Positions 12,744-25,082 of a stretch of 64,000 nucleotides of DNA are shown here, piece after piece. The notes below the pieces were generated by a model. The model was not told the DNA's origin. It saw nothing but the letters and a program-made list of their open reading frames with translations, and made no database searches. Position numbers and translations under genes: made by a program. Numbering within the stretch: the stretch's first letter is position 1; each line of letters begins with the position of its first letter. The stretch comes from Stenopsyche tienmushanensis (taxonomy: Eukaryota > Arthropoda > Insecta > Trichoptera > Stenopsychidae). The stretch spans positions 620,001 to 684,000 of the forward strand of contig WACJ01000120.1 of the NCBI GenBank assembly GCA_008973525.1. The letters are read 5' to 3'.

Positions 12744-13910
12744 GATCTGTTAAATACATAGTGGCTGATATATGGCGCTTATAAAGTTATTCAATGTGCA
12801 ATTTACATAAAATGAATCAAGCTAAAAATGCATAAAGTGCAAAATATTTCAGATTCTGTGTGTGTGTAAATATTGGATTTGTTTACCTTGGAGCTGCTAG
12901 ATTCCATGTTTGCTCGTATTATTTGTCTTGCATATTTTTCATTCACTTGCATATTCCTTTAGCAAGCTCGCGAGGCATTCTTACACTGTCTGCAATGCGA
13001 GAACTGAAACGCTGTTTTTATTGCTCCAAAATGCAGAGCGGGGTTTTATTAATTTTGAAATTAAATTCACTGGCAACGAGACTTTTTTTTTGCGAAATGT
13101 ACAACAAAAAGATGATGGTTGAAGTTTCATTAGTTCTTCAACTGCTTTACGAGGCACCTATCCACGGGTCATAATCTGCATACAACTTGAATTTATCGCT
13201 CTATTGTTAAAAATAAGAAAATCATAGTGTTGCTCTTCGGATCTGCGCGCCTACGTGATAAATTTACATCTTGGCAAAGGAGACGGTGCAGTTGTTTGCA
13301 AGTGTGCTACTAAAATAAGCACAGAAACTCAACCATCTAGTTTAGTCCATTTCCGGCCACTAAACTATTAAGACGTTAACTTTGATCAATAAAGGTCTTA
13401 TTGTATCGTTAAACAAATCTTAGGTTGACCCTGTTATCTTGTGTCAGCTATCAAACGCTGCAAAATGGATTAGTATATTTTGATTTACACTATTCATCAT
13501 ATTTATTTGAGTACGTTCATTTTTTGTAGTTTCAAGTAGAAGACAGTACAGTTTGTTAGATATATCGGTATTATCAAGCCATATTTTCAAATTTCAAAAG
13601 CGTATCTTTTAATTTAAATGAAAGCTCTAGTAAATTTGGTGGTTTTATCTTAATAGTATTCTTTGGGATGCTGTATGTTTAGATATTATTCTTACAAATA
13701 TTTCTTAATTTTGATCAAAATCAATTATTTTATAAACGAATGCTATTTTAATTACATTTTTTTTTTAAATAGGCATTTTCGCTTCCCTTGTAGGTTTATT
13801 CTTGTAATTGTATTATCAAACTAAATTCTTAACTGTTTGAGGGTTATGCCAAATTTTGTGAATTCTTACCAAAAATTCAACGCAGATGTACGCGTAAAAT
13901 TAAAAAAAAA
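12744..13910. other. AT-rich stretch without a recognisable feature
   Basis: An overlapping open frame at 12860-13174 has no splice or motif support. Read as non-coding. Confidence 0.4.
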
Positions 13911-14250
13911 TGCGTGAGATACTCGCACGATTGAAGTGAAATTTCGTAGCTCTTGGGAAAGTTGATTTTATGCGTTCTTTATTTTCATTTATTAACGAAA
14001 ATTGTTAGCTAAAGATAAAGCTGTGTGTTGTGTAATATATAATAAAATAGACGCGCTACTGATCTAGTGTTTGCGTTGTGCTACGTATACACACACACAC
14101 ATACAAATAGCGTATGATGTATGTGACGGAGACGGAAATACTACAAACCATTTGCCCTCTCTTTTTGGCCTACTGCTACTACGTGTTTCACTTTTTGTGA
14201 CATTCAAGCCAGTTTGTCCTTCCACATTTTTCAAGTTTCACCTCAAAAAA
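13911..14250 (+). repeat. R1 dispersed element, copy 3
   Basis: Opens TGCGTGAGATACTCGCAC (the palindrome), then GAAGTGAAATTTCG. It has the TATATAATAAAATAG core, GATCTAGTGTTTG, an (AC)n run, GTTTCACTTTTTGTGAC and a well-kept inverted end CAAGTTTCACCTC. Confidence 0.8.
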
Positions 14251-14732
14251 CTCAATCAACTTTAACGTAAAATTAATATTTCCGACTATAATTCAACGTC
14301 TATATATCGCTGCGCTGCAATATTGACTATTTGGAATCCTCCTGAATGTACATTCAAATGAAAAACTGTCTCACGGTGATACGAGTAATAAACTGCTAAG
14401 AAACGCATATAAATAGTGATTGATTGCACATTGATGCGACGTATAACGCAATCGATTGCATGAATTTATATTCCATCGTTTAATTCTTCTTCCTGAATAT
14501 TTTATTTTTAATGCAATCTCATTATTCGCATTTCATGCACATTTACGACATGGCAGCACAGTAAAGCGTTGGTCGTTCAAGTTTGCCGCTTAGCTGGGGT
14601 CCAAACGCAATATCACTTTGGCCATATTCATAAAATGGACCGTTTGCCTTCATTATTCTCAGTCATACGACGCCTTCAAAGCCAAATGATAAATACGCTC
14701 GAGCAAATATGAGTATAAGGCATTAACAGTAT

Positions 14733-15480
14733 TCAGCAACAATATATAAAACGCGAAGACTTCCAACCAATTTTCAATATTCTATCAAATTTGTCACACA
14801 TTGCTCGATTTATGTCTGAAGATTTTTTCGCATTTTCGCGCAAGATAATCTCCTTTAATATGCTGTTTTTCTCACTTTTATAATAATTGTAATGAGATAC
14901 ACATCTTATTTGATATTTTTGTAATAACCAAATTATGCTTAAATATTTTCGGCATTTTAAGTTATGACATGAGCAGATCATCATTTCTAATGGCCACCCG
15001 GTGTTCAAATTTTTGTTACTTAGCTGGATGTTTTTAGAATTTTGTTCCATTCGGGTATTCATCTTTTCAATAATTTCCCAGGAAGATGTTTCATTACTGG
15101 GCACCATTATTGTTTTTCGTATCATTCAGATGTTTGAGCTCGCAAAAAGTATCAGCAGTTTGTTGCAATGGAACGATGCTAATAACATTTGATTTTGCAA
15201 TGTCTAATATTTTACTCATTTCAGCTTTGAAGTCTTCAAAGAATTATACTGGTAGAAAATAGTGTGATAATTTATTCTGTCAATTTGCCAATTGTTAATG
15301 GGATTAAAATTATTTACTTTTGCTTACAAAATCTATTGTATTCCTTATATACGGATAGGCAATTGGATAGGTTTTAAACGTCCATAAATTGAAATCCATG
15401 ACTGATACAATTTTGCGAATTCGATACAATATGCGTGTCGCGCCTTATCATCAACTGTGTGTTTCAATCCCTTCATAATT
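14733..15480 (-). other. Degenerate, possibly formerly coding region; unrecognised
   Basis: On the minus strand a string of short frames with fairly protein-like composition runs through here. They include KARHAYCIEFAKLYQSWISI near 15.4 kb, a stretch around MSKILDIAKSNV near 15.2 kb, and a longer frame at 15125-14733. They are separated by stops and frame changes. The pattern would fit a decayed transposon or pseudogene, but I cannot name a family. Confidence 0.2.
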
Positions 15481-16850
15481 GGTATTCGTTTTCAACGTTG
15501 AACATATATATATGAAAAAGTGCGAAATCGATGGATTCGTCCATGGGATGTTGTGGCACATCACTATTTTTAGAAGACACACCTTGCTTTTTACGATCTC
15601 TGCTGTCTTGGGAGATTAATTTATCATCTTTGGTCACAATATTGGTTAAGTATTTTTACACCATCATCCGAGTGTAGATTATTTACTAGGGCAGCATTTC
15701 TTGACTGAGATACTTAGTATGTGGTAAAAAGGTCGTTCTTTTGAATTATTAAAGAGAAACAATGTACATTTTTAATCTAATGTAAACATTTATTATAATA
15801 ACATGCTTACGTTTTATCACATATTGTATTCAAAGAACATGCATACCGAAGTACACAATCTAACTTTGTTGTTGGCAATTGTTTGTTCTTTTTTTGAGCT
15901 ATTTTAAGCGAATTACTTAAAAGGGTTCAAATAAACGTTCTTCACCTTTTTGCATTAGTCAATCTATTAGATCGGTCTAAGCTCATGAGTATTTGATTAG
16001 GCGACTAATATACTCGTTCATTGTTTGCGTGAATATTTAACGTATCGACACGCTATGGTCCGAATCACACATTTTCACGTTTTATATACGATTTAACATG
16101 TTTTGAAAAACTGCACAAATCTTTAGATATCGATATAATTGCTTACTGCCAAAAACGTAAATAACAAGAATCTGAGCGTTTGAAGAAAGGTGACGCGGCT
16201 CGGCAACGGATGACTTAAAACTGAAATACGAATGTACTGAAATAATGAACATTGGCGTTGGTCACGTTTAAAATATATGTTTTATAACAGTATTTATGAG
16301 AAATTATATAACAGATCTTATGACTTAACCCTTTGAGTAAAGAGCTTATTTAAAATCGTCAAAATCTTAGACGCTGTATTTGCTTGTCCGCCACTTATCA
16401 TTCTTACCACTTATCGGTTAGGACCGTCGCAGCGTGTATAAAGCCTGTACATAAATAAATGAACACTGTCGATAGCACACACACAGTGGAAATAACAACG
16501 TAAAAGTAAATAATAAATTCTGTCGTTAATAATCAATTTTTGGTTATTAAAGCGGGCCCTTTTTAATGCTGTTCGGACTTTGCACCCGATCTCAAGGGTT
16601 GCAGGATGAACAGACATTCTATTATTTTTGGGAAGCCTTGCGGACTGGTCGTGTTAATTGTTGGCGTGCAAACTTAATTTGACCCATGTGTTAATTTCGC
16701 GTTACATTCATATCATTTGGAAGCCTCGTGATCGTCGCCGATTCCTCGTTTTGTCGGTGTGGTCGAATGAGCAGTCGGAGATAAATAATCGCCCCCTCTA
16801 CGGAGGTAAAATACGGATTTCCGTCGGGTATGCTGCGAGTCCGTCTCGGA
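15481..16850. other. AT-rich stretch without a recognisable feature
   Basis: No clear exon or element was seen. A TTAACCCTTTGAG string at about 16325 looks like a piggyBac-type end, but no matching inverted partner was found. Confidence 0.35.
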
Positions 16851-16901
16851 GCTGCGGAGCCCCCAACGCTGCGGAGCCCCCATCGCTGCGGAGGGGCGGA
16901 C
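16851..16901 (+). repeat. GC-rich 17-bp tandem repeat, three units
   Basis: Units GCTGCGGAGCCCCCAAC, GCTGCGGAGCCCCCATC and GCTGCGGAGGGGCGGAC follow each other without gaps; the last is changed after GGAG. They sit in a small GC island within AT-rich DNA. A 116-codon open frame (16658-17008) crosses it, but its remaining translation does not look like protein. Confidence 0.75.
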
Positions 16902-16909
16902 GCCCCCGT

Positions 16910-19120
16910 CCTTCTTTCAAATACTTGTTTTCATTATATGCTATACACATTTTAATTTATAATACAGTTGACATACAGAAGTTTTGCTTCTTCAACTTTT
17001 TATGCTAAACTTGGTACCTAAGTATTGAACTTATTGACCATTCCAAGTTGACGTAAATGGCACAAGACGGTAGTAGTCATCCAATGCCAATCGCTTTCAA
17101 TTAACGTCTTGATTTTATCTATGATCTAAAGGTCATCATATGCATCTCTAATGCATCTCTACATCTTCAGAACCACTTTTTGCATCTTGAATAATCTAAA
17201 AATTTGAATTCATACACAGCATAATTTCGCACTAACGTATAATTTTTCAAATGCCATATACTTATTTGTACGATGTGATAACGACTTAATATATGTTAGA
17301 TATGAAATGCCGGCAAGCTGAGAAAACAGGATGACTATATGTTGTAATTCGATTTAATTTTCCCCATTTCGAGTAACGATCTTTTACTTTTTCCAGTTTT
17401 ATAGACTTCATTACAAAAATTGCTTATAAACTGAAGAGAATTTTAGTTATTTAAATAAATTTAAAATTATTTTTTTACAGTATTTGTTCGCGCTATTGTT
17501 CTGAAGATGGACAAAATCAATTTTCATCATTACAGGATTCGCCAGAGTAATTATCACCAATTTAAAACATCGTGCGTTTGCCAATTTTCAATATTTGAAT
17601 ATAAAAATATCCGAACAAATCTAGAAAATATTAGTATTTTATGTATCCGAACTTATTGTTTGAAATGAGCACCGTATGCCAATAGTAGAAGTCCATTATG
17701 GCATGGGGAATTGTTAGAATGTATATGGTAGGGAACTGAAGGGTTTACGTGGCCACGGTATTAGTTACAACTTTTTACACCGTTTGATGGTGTATGTGTG
17801 TATTGATTAATACGCCTTTGTTCAAACCCATGAACGTATGGCGACTTTCAGCGGTCCATTGTCGTTTCAAATTATTTGTGAACTCCTTCAATCAAACGCG
17901 GCTGTTTTATTTACACGTTAGATCGTGTACATCATGTCACCCAGTCCATATTATCCGTTTTCAGACATTTCTTCGGTTATCATTCAATTCTTCTTCCGAA
18001 TTATTCTGGTCATTATCGCGATGGAGTTGGTATGATTGAAATAATTATTGATTATTCTGAAGTCAAATATAAGGCGACCACATTATTAATTTTGAATATA
18101 ATAAGCAATGTGATAAACTGACATTTGAACAAGATGGTTGTATCCATCCGCTATTTATAATGATAACCTAGTAACACTTGGGCTGACCATCCATGCGGAA
18201 TATCACCGTATATAGACATTGGGGTCATCCAATATTTTTACTCATTTCGCTGTAATTAAATAACTTATTTTTATATCCGGTAATTGTTTTGCCTTGCTTA
18301 TTTTTTCTTTTCTCGCGTGTAATGTTATATTTTTGGATTCGATTCATTAAGTTTAAGGAACTCGGACTTCATCTTGGAAACCATACATATGCGATGAGAT
18401 TGTCTCATCACGGAAAACCGGTTCATCACTCTCCCCATTAATGGAATTTTTCCGGTGCCCTGTAGGAAGAATTCCTAGATCGTTCGAAGTTTCCCTTCGG
18501 AAGCAACGATTGAGTTAATCGGACTTAATATTGTAAATGTATGCGCCATAAATATTCTAGTTTGCGATATTAGAATTATTACAATTTTTTTTCCATCGAC
18601 ACTAAAAAGATAATGGTTCTAAATTGATATTGTGTTTTAAATTAAGTTATGGAGATAAACTGTAATATTAACATTATATATTCAGATTGAAATTAATGTT
18701 TTTTAATGCATCTTTAGTGGGAAAACATGCGCATTAAGGTTATTTGTTACTGTATTACGTTTTATCTAAATCTAACTGAGATTTGTATTTGTTATAAAAG
18801 TCTTCAATTATTGCTTCAAAATGTTTCTACAATCTAAAATACAGTAACAGACTATGATACTACACGAAGCTATGGCAGCAGCACCACTTTCAATTAGCAA
18901 CTCACCTTCCTAATACATATATAGACGACATTCGCGGGACATGTCTGTCGATAGTGTTGTACTTTATAATTTAAGGCATGCAAATTGGATTTCCTCGACA
19001 GTATTGCCAATTTCCAATTATATGATGTAGCTTTTGTTTGCGGTACGACAGTAAATTATGCCCATCGTTGCAGAAATATTCCGCAAATGACAAAGGATCT
19101 ACGCGGTGCAATCGGCATTA
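16910..19120. other. AT-rich stretch without a recognisable feature
   Basis: No supported gene, repeat boundary or RNA was seen. Confidence 0.4.
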
Positions 19121-19133
19121 ATTGATCGCCTCA

Positions 19134-19484
19134 ATGTGCTTCGGCACGGAAACAGCGCCCTATTTGCGTGTCGACAATGTTCTCCCTTTGATTTGCAAAC
19201 TTTGCCCTATGGAAGCCTATGCAGGATGTAACGCTGCAATGAATGCCGCATCGCTTTTTTGTAGTGTGTCATCCTACTCCTCTGGAAAATTACATTTCAA
19301 CGTAGGTCGAGGCTACATCCCTCGGCGGGATGAGCACTCTCACCATTGTCTCCTCTTAGTTAGCACTTGTGTTCTGGATGAATTGATGTCATGCAACAAA
19401 ATATTCCAATTAGAACATTTTCATTCCGACTGGAAAGGTTCAATACAGGCAGTGCGCTTTATTATATCCATTGAAATTAATTAG
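19134..19484 (+). CDS. Unrecognised open frame (116 residues)
   Basis: An ATG-initiated frame that is locally GC-richer than its surroundings over its first 80 codons. The product is Cys-rich at the start (CFGTETAPYL, then ICKLCPMEAYAGC) with no signal peptide or transmembrane segment. No promoter, polyadenylation signal or splice boundary decides whether it is used. No family recognised. It may be a chance frame or an old transposon piece. Confidence 0.2.
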   Translation: MCFGTETAPYLRVDNVLPLICKLCPMEAYAGCNAAMNAASLFCSVSSYSSGKLHFNVGRGYIPRRDEHSHHCLLLVSTCVLDELMSCNKIFQLEHFHSDWKGSIQAVRFIISIEIN

Positions 19485-20301
19485 AACCAATCGAGCGCTT
19501 CCCTTATTGTTTGACTGATATGATATATTCGGAATTCGTAAGTGAGAATCAAAATGCTATATATAACTTTTGCCAACGAAAAACTAATTTATTTATTCCA
19601 TTTTTATTAAAGTTCGAACCCTCGAATTACTTCATACATGAAATTTTTGTTATCGGAACGTAATTCTTTTTTTTGTTATATTAAATACGTGTACAAAAAA
19701 AAGTTTTTAGCAATCTCTTCTGGCATCTACATCATCATTTAATCATCATCGAATAACATAGGTAGTATATAATTGATGATCATGTTGATGCGACGCTCTG
19801 AACAACCTAAGTGTCTAGCTCTTATAATTTTATCTGGGTTTTAAATCAATCGAACTTACGTGATATTTGTTTATTTGTTATGACTGTATTTTAATTCCAT
19901 GCTGAATTTACTCTATGCAAATATACATTTTTAATCAGTTGCTGTATTTTTCCTTCTATAATAATACCCTACGATCAAAACAATCAAAAGTAATTTGTTA
20001 TTCAACTGCAGCTGACGGTGCGCTTTTCATTTATAATTCAAACTGAAAAGTTGTATACATCGTCAAGTTATAAAGAGAATTTTGAAATATTGTATGTTTC
20101 CATACTGCATAATTCAGATTTCTAACCCAGTATGTTGTTTGTGGCATTATTCTCAATATGAATGACGGGTAGGCTTATTAGAGAGTGATATATTTTTCTC
20201 AGTGAATTGTGTCGCTCATAGATAGGGAGGCCGCTTTGTAACATATAATTTTAAAAAAAACTTCAAAGACACAAACGATGCCTTTTGTATTTGAGTTGCA
20301 G

Positions 20302-20456
20302 GTGTTTAATATATATAGCTCGTTTGCCGTATCTATGTTTTTTCCATGTCCCATTTTTATATCCTTCCATTACTGGCATTATCACGTCAGCCCTCAAAGG
20401 GTAAAGTATTCTGTGAGATTTGGATTAACGGTCGTTTCGCTTATGGCTTATTGCAG
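20302..20456 (+). other. Candidate exon with perfect donor
   Basis: A 155-nt segment lies between an acceptor-like TTTGAGTTGCAG (ending 20301) and an exact consensus donor CAG|GTAAGT (intron from 20457). One frame is open throughout; the product is hydrophobic (around FPCPIFISFHYWHYH) and unrecognised. The splice sites are the only strong evidence. It may be a cryptic pair in intronic DNA. Confidence 0.25.
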
Positions 20457-21045
20457 GTAAGTCGGATTACACGCTGAAGACGTCTATAGGGATGAAAATC
20501 TATATCGATAAAGTCGAACATAGACCTAATGAGGAAGCTCGTCGAAACTACCTATCGGTAAATTTTCTGTTACCTAACTTTTAAATAGCTCATAAATTCA
20601 TTTTAATTTAATACTTACTGGGCTGTGTGGTCAATTTATATTTTCCATGGTCTAGAATCTAGATACATATATCGCTGTGTGCGTCATCGAGGGTGTCAAT
20701 GTTATTTGTCGTTCTTACTCCCATAGGCGACTTCATTAGCTTTTCGTTTTATATCGGCGTCAAGTATCGTAGACTATTTCCATTTGCTATTTTGTCCTTT
20801 TCTTTAAGCAATGATAGAGTTGAGCACTGGAAATTGACACATTACCACTAATAGTATTTTTTTTTTCATTTATAGCCTATGAACTTTAGGCATGATGGTT
20901 ATACGATAGCCATAGTCGTCTTTGACACTGATGATAATTTGTTTGACACATTGGACGCTTCACGAAAGTAATATCTATAGTAGACTTCCATTATTATTGA
21001 AAAATCTGTCTGTAAATTCTTCACTCTGAAAAAACAAAAAGAGAA

Positions 21046-21316
21046 TGCACGAGACTCAGCGCGCGGTAAATGTGACACTTCTTAGCTCTTAGAATTTTTT
21101 TATTTTAAATGGAAATTGTTAGCTAAAAATATGTGTGTGTCTAATAAATAATAGATGCACTGGTTTGCTTTATACTGCATATAAACACGTTCGCAGTAGA
21201 AGTAGTACGTGGCGCGTCTATGATATATGCGACGAAGACCGGAGATTGAAGTTTCAATTTTCGTGACGTCTAAGCCAATTTGCTTTACGTCGCTTACAGA
21301 AGCTTTTCACGTCAAA
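21046..21316 (+). repeat. R1 dispersed element, copy 4 (eroded)
   Basis: Keeps GCACGAGACTCAGCGCGCG, GACACTTCTTAGCTC, a shortened TAATAAATAATAGA core and a CGTCTATGATATATGCGACG segment. The 3' half is partly deleted, and the end AAGCTTTTCACGTC is diverged. Confidence 0.65.
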
Positions 21317-21524
21317 TATAAATACATTTTATCTAAGAAGATCTTCGTTTTCGTGATTTTTTCTAAATTCTGCATATTGCTTATTACGAGTCAAATATGC
21401 GAATATTTATAAAATTAATCGGATATTATTCGTTTTTTGCTAAGTAATTAGAAAGTTTATTCGTAATAAATCCCAAGTAAATATAACTTATTTCAAATAT
21501 TGGATGCATTTTTATTTTCAAACT

Positions 21525-21790
21525 AGTCATCGGAGACTCGGGGAGAAACTGTCGTATCAATTTCTTCTACTTATTTTAGTGTCAATAACTATTATTGTAA
21601 TGTATTTGAATTTATTAACGAAGAAAACACTTCTAAGCGGCTCAATTTTAGCCTTCTAACAGTTCGTGCGGCACCCACTTGTCCAGCATTTTTATCTTCC
21701 CTCTTTCGACATTATTTTTGCCCTTTTCGAATTATTCTATCACAAATCGATCCTTCTCCAAATAATGCTCAGTTAATGTTTCCACCTGCT
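21525..21790 (-). pseudogene. mariner transposase relic (WVPHEL region)
   Basis: The minus strand encodes KMLDKWVPHELLEG at 21692-21650, matching the diagnostic mariner motif (K-LDKWVPHEL) that links the DNA-binding and catalytic domains. Just upstream is QVETLTEHYLEKDR, in the place of the second helix-turn-helix. Downstream, in a shifted frame, is RLEVFSSLINSN (normally RLEVCSSLL-RN), then a degraded YDSFSPSLR block where YDN-RRS-QWL is expected. Several stops and frameshifts. Only the middle of the gene remains; no ends were found. Confidence 0.7.
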
Positions 21791-22334
21791 TTTTGATTAT
21801 TTGATTTTTTTAAAAATAAAATTCGATTTGTGGTAAACATTAATTTAATTAATCAAATTTAAATACTGATGGCCTTAATAATTATATCTTAAAATTTTCC
21901 AAAGTGTTATACCGCTTAAAGCATGTACCAATGCAAAGCCCAGGCTTTCTCTCGCAAGTTGTGCATATGTAGCGGGTTTCTTTCCTACCGCCGGGAATTT
22001 TTATATTAGAGCACACTGCGCAGTATTTGTGTTTCCCTTGTAGATTGGTAAAAAAAAAAATACTAAAAATCGGTAATAATTCGGAGCAAGTGTTACTGTT
22101 GATTGCAAAGTTCGGCTAACGTTCTTCGCGAGCCCCTAAAACGACCCTTTCGTATCCCTTCCAAGTAGACAGTTACATATTCCAATGAGCAAAAACACCA
22201 TTTATCCTATGGTCAACAAACTGTTCTAATAGATACAAGTGAAAAAAATGTTGCGTTGCATTTTAATTCAATAATACTACCGATGAAAAAATACGTCGAA
22301 TGACATTCGACATAGGACCGGAAAGGATTAAAAA

Positions 22335-22395
22335 ATATTTGAATAAATATGTAAAATATTCGAATACTCGAATACTTTACCAATTTCATATTCAT
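22335..22395 (-). repeat. Dispersed ATTCGAATA-rich repeat, copy B (inverted)
   Basis: Inverted relative to 10196-10247, sharing AATATGAAATTGGTAAA and the following TATTCGA(A/G)TATT. Probably an end or internal piece of an AT-rich mobile element. Confidence 0.5.
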
Positions 22396-22854
22396 ATGAG
22401 TGCAACTTTTGATTTTATACTTGCGCTATAGCGAGCAAAAAGCGATCTCACTTGCTGTTCAAAATTATTGGTGAACTTCTTCGATCAATCACAGTTGTTT
22501 GCGTCATGTCGCTTTGAAAAAATGTTCACGTTCGTGGTTTAATAAGATAAACTAACATTTTGTCTTGCACATATATACAGTTATCGTGCTATGGATCCTT
22601 CATTTATATATAAAAAGGGGATGGCCGCTCATTTATTTCTAAGAGCGACTAGTTGATAGAATTATGAATGGCGATGATTTTTTAAATCGAAATTTCATAA
22701 CTGAAACTTTATGAATCATTTCCAACATTTCATAATAACTGAAACATTACCTAACACCAAGTCCGTCGGGTTGAAACCATTTAATGTTTGACGAAAAACG
22801 TGACACGTGAAACGTGAGGGTCTATGACGTCAATTATTACGAAATGTTACGCAA

Positions 22855-23087
22855 CACTTTAAGACCCGTTGACGTCTTTTGGCGTGAGCTTCTCTCCAAA
22901 CGTTGTAAAGTGTAAAATAAAGACCACATGTACCTTTGACTATGTAGGATATAAGTTGAAAATTTCACATATATATATACTGTTAGATTAAACATATATG
23001 TAGATTACTCAAAAGGTTTTGATGCCTTGCAAAGTTTTCAGTCCCGCGCGACTTCCAGCCAAAAGCGTACAGTTCTTAAAGTGTTAA
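22855..23087. mobile_element. piggyBac-style MITE with CACTTTA ends, 229 bp
   Basis: The left end reads CACTTTAAGACCCGTTGACG. The right end read inverted gives CACTTTAAGAACTGTACGC; both continue into TTTTGGC after small gaps. TTAA (23084-23087) follows the right end. The left flank is GCAA, so one target copy looks mutated. No open frame inside. The same CACTTTA start is seen at 59973 (inverted) and 63711, defining a family. Confidence 0.6.
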
Positions 23088-23479
23088 TTTTAATATCTGA
23101 TTATTGGTTTCTAATAGATAACTCTGTGCGATTATCCATTATAATTTCACACGTTTGACAAAGGTCGTCGAGTTCATTAATTACTGATATTTAAATGATA
23201 CATACATAGCGTCATTTTATGTAAATTTATTCATTTGAAAACTCGTTTCAATTTTTAAATAGGCTTATAAAAGTGCACTAAGGATATTTAAAAAAATATT
23301 AATTTTAAATGTATATATTTATAATATATACAATATAACTAGATAATGAAAGTGTGTTGTTTAATAAATATTTTTGGAATTTGTATTGATTAAACATATA
23401 AATAATGCTCTTAGATGCTAAATAAATAAATTTGGTGTAATGTAGAATTTTCTTGACAGTTTTGCAAAATTTCCCTTTA

Positions 23480-23510
23480 AGCGTTGGTTCCGAGTACTGG
23501 AACCAACGCT
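23480..23510. repeat. Perfect 12-bp hairpin
   Basis: AGCGTTGGTTCC and GGAACCAACGCT flank a 7-nt loop GAGTACT. Outside it CCCTT and AAGGG can extend the stem past small bulges. This is much longer than expected by chance. It could be a centre of a palindromic element or a structured RNA. Confidence 0.7.
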
Positions 23511-23514
23511 CACA

Positions 23515-24495
23515 AGGGTCAAAGATTATTAGAAGGAAAATCGAATTTTCAACTACCAGCATCCGTCCGAGAATAGGACACCATTTCCGCAGGCGCTTTG
23601 CGCCATTAAATTAAATCCTCGAAGGCTTGCAAACGGAGAATTCTCAAGACGGGTCAAATATGAGCTCCACATCCACAGCTCTGACAAATTTGTGAAACTA
23701 ACTCATGTGCATTTAAAATTACATTATTATTTCTTGGCGTTCATAATAATACTTGCATTTTGATGATGACACAGTAAATATTTTTCAAACAATTACGCCT
23801 TCATATTCAAGTTCAAGTTTTCACGGATTAATGAGGTTTGCTTGAGTTCATCGTGTGCGTTAATTTCGCAAACGATCAGCCTCAACAATTCTACATAATA
23901 TGCAATAATATTGGATAACATCTCTGCAATTTTAATTTGACGTTCAAGCTCATATTGTGGCAGAGCATTACTTTCCGATTTTATGTATGCTTTTGCTCTG
24001 CATTGTATTTAAAACGTTTGCTCGGAAGCCCTTGGCAATTACGCTTATTGCCGTGAGTCGAGAAGTTGCAATGGGTTGTATGCTAATTACTTTTACACCT
24101 CAATCAATAATGCGTTGTGCAATATAGATTCAGCGTTGCAATCGTCATGTTCTCCCGTAAGACGAAGTAAAGTAAAAGGCCTATGCGTTATATTAGCTTT
24201 AATTGACATTCATATGGTTTTGCGTCTCAGTACAGTCGCATTGATGGAATCCTAACTTTAAAGTTCGCCAAAAAATGTCATGCGAACTAGATTTAAATTT
24301 CTTTCCAGGAATGGTAGAGTACACACAATTATTTTAATCGTATAAAATACATGTAAATGTAATCTGTCGGCAAAATATAGCAAATTGTATTATAAAAAAA
24401 TGATTCTATTTCTCCTATATGCTCCTTCAATGGTAGGCTCAATCAAAGGATTTGTTACCCTTGAAAAGACAAGAATCTTTAGTTTCGAAAACAAT
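23515..24495. other. AT-rich stretch without a recognisable feature
   Basis: No supported gene was seen between the hairpin and the hAT relic. Confidence 0.4.
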
Positions 24496-24499
24496 ACCA

Positions 24500-25082
24500 G
24501 CAGACCTAAGACCTTTAAAAATACGCATGTTTAAAAATCTTTGCATTTCTATAGAAGCTAAGTACGAATGTTATTTAGGGGTCAGATCTAAGTCAGATGG
24601 TTATCTAGGGGTAAGGTTTTATGTCGATTTATAGAACTTAAGAATGAATTTTTAATCTTTTTTCGAAATGAAGGTATGGATAATTTTATAAAACGTCTTG
24701 TTCTAAAGTGGCATATTTAGCAGATATTTTTAATTTACTTAAATAAAGTTAACATTCAAAGAAAAAACGATGTTTTTTGTCATCCATTCACAAAATGACA
24801 GGATTTCGGAAATAAATAACTCTTTGGAAAAATTGAAAAATAGAAGAAAATTAGATATGTTTCCTTCACTTAACGAAAAGATTCCCGAGGGAATTATTTC
24901 CGCAATAATAGAGCATTTAACTTTAATGGAAGAAAATATTGCACATTATTTTCCTTCCTTAAATATAGAAAATTATGACTGGACTTACGAATTTAGACGA
25001 AGAATTGAGGGTAGCTATATCAAATATCCGACCTAATATTTCTGATATCTGCAAAAGCCAACAAGCTCAGGTATCAAATTAA
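24500..25082 (+). pseudogene. hAT transposase relic, ZBED5/FAM200/SCAND3-like
   Basis: The C-terminal half of a hAT transposase, with breaks. First RPLKIRMFKNLC (about 24505-24545). Then, in another frame, VRWLSRGKVLCRFIELKNEF (about 24590-24655), where family members carry HTEVRWLSRGKVL. Then KWHI-stop-QIFLIYLNKVNIQ (normally LAYLADIF-HLN). An open frame from 24770 contains NEKIPEGIISAIIEHL and AHYFPSLNIENYDW. After a junction in shifted frame comes the C-terminus, ELRVAISNIRPNISDICKSQ and QAQVSN, ending at the TAA at 25082. The dimerisation and final catalytic part between NYDW and ELRVAIS is deleted, and the N-terminal half is absent. Inactive. Terminal repeats were not found. Confidence 0.85.

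Noticed and set aside
16321..16345. TTAACCCTTTGAG as a piggyBac end
   Set aside because: No inverted partner beside TTAA was found within several kb.
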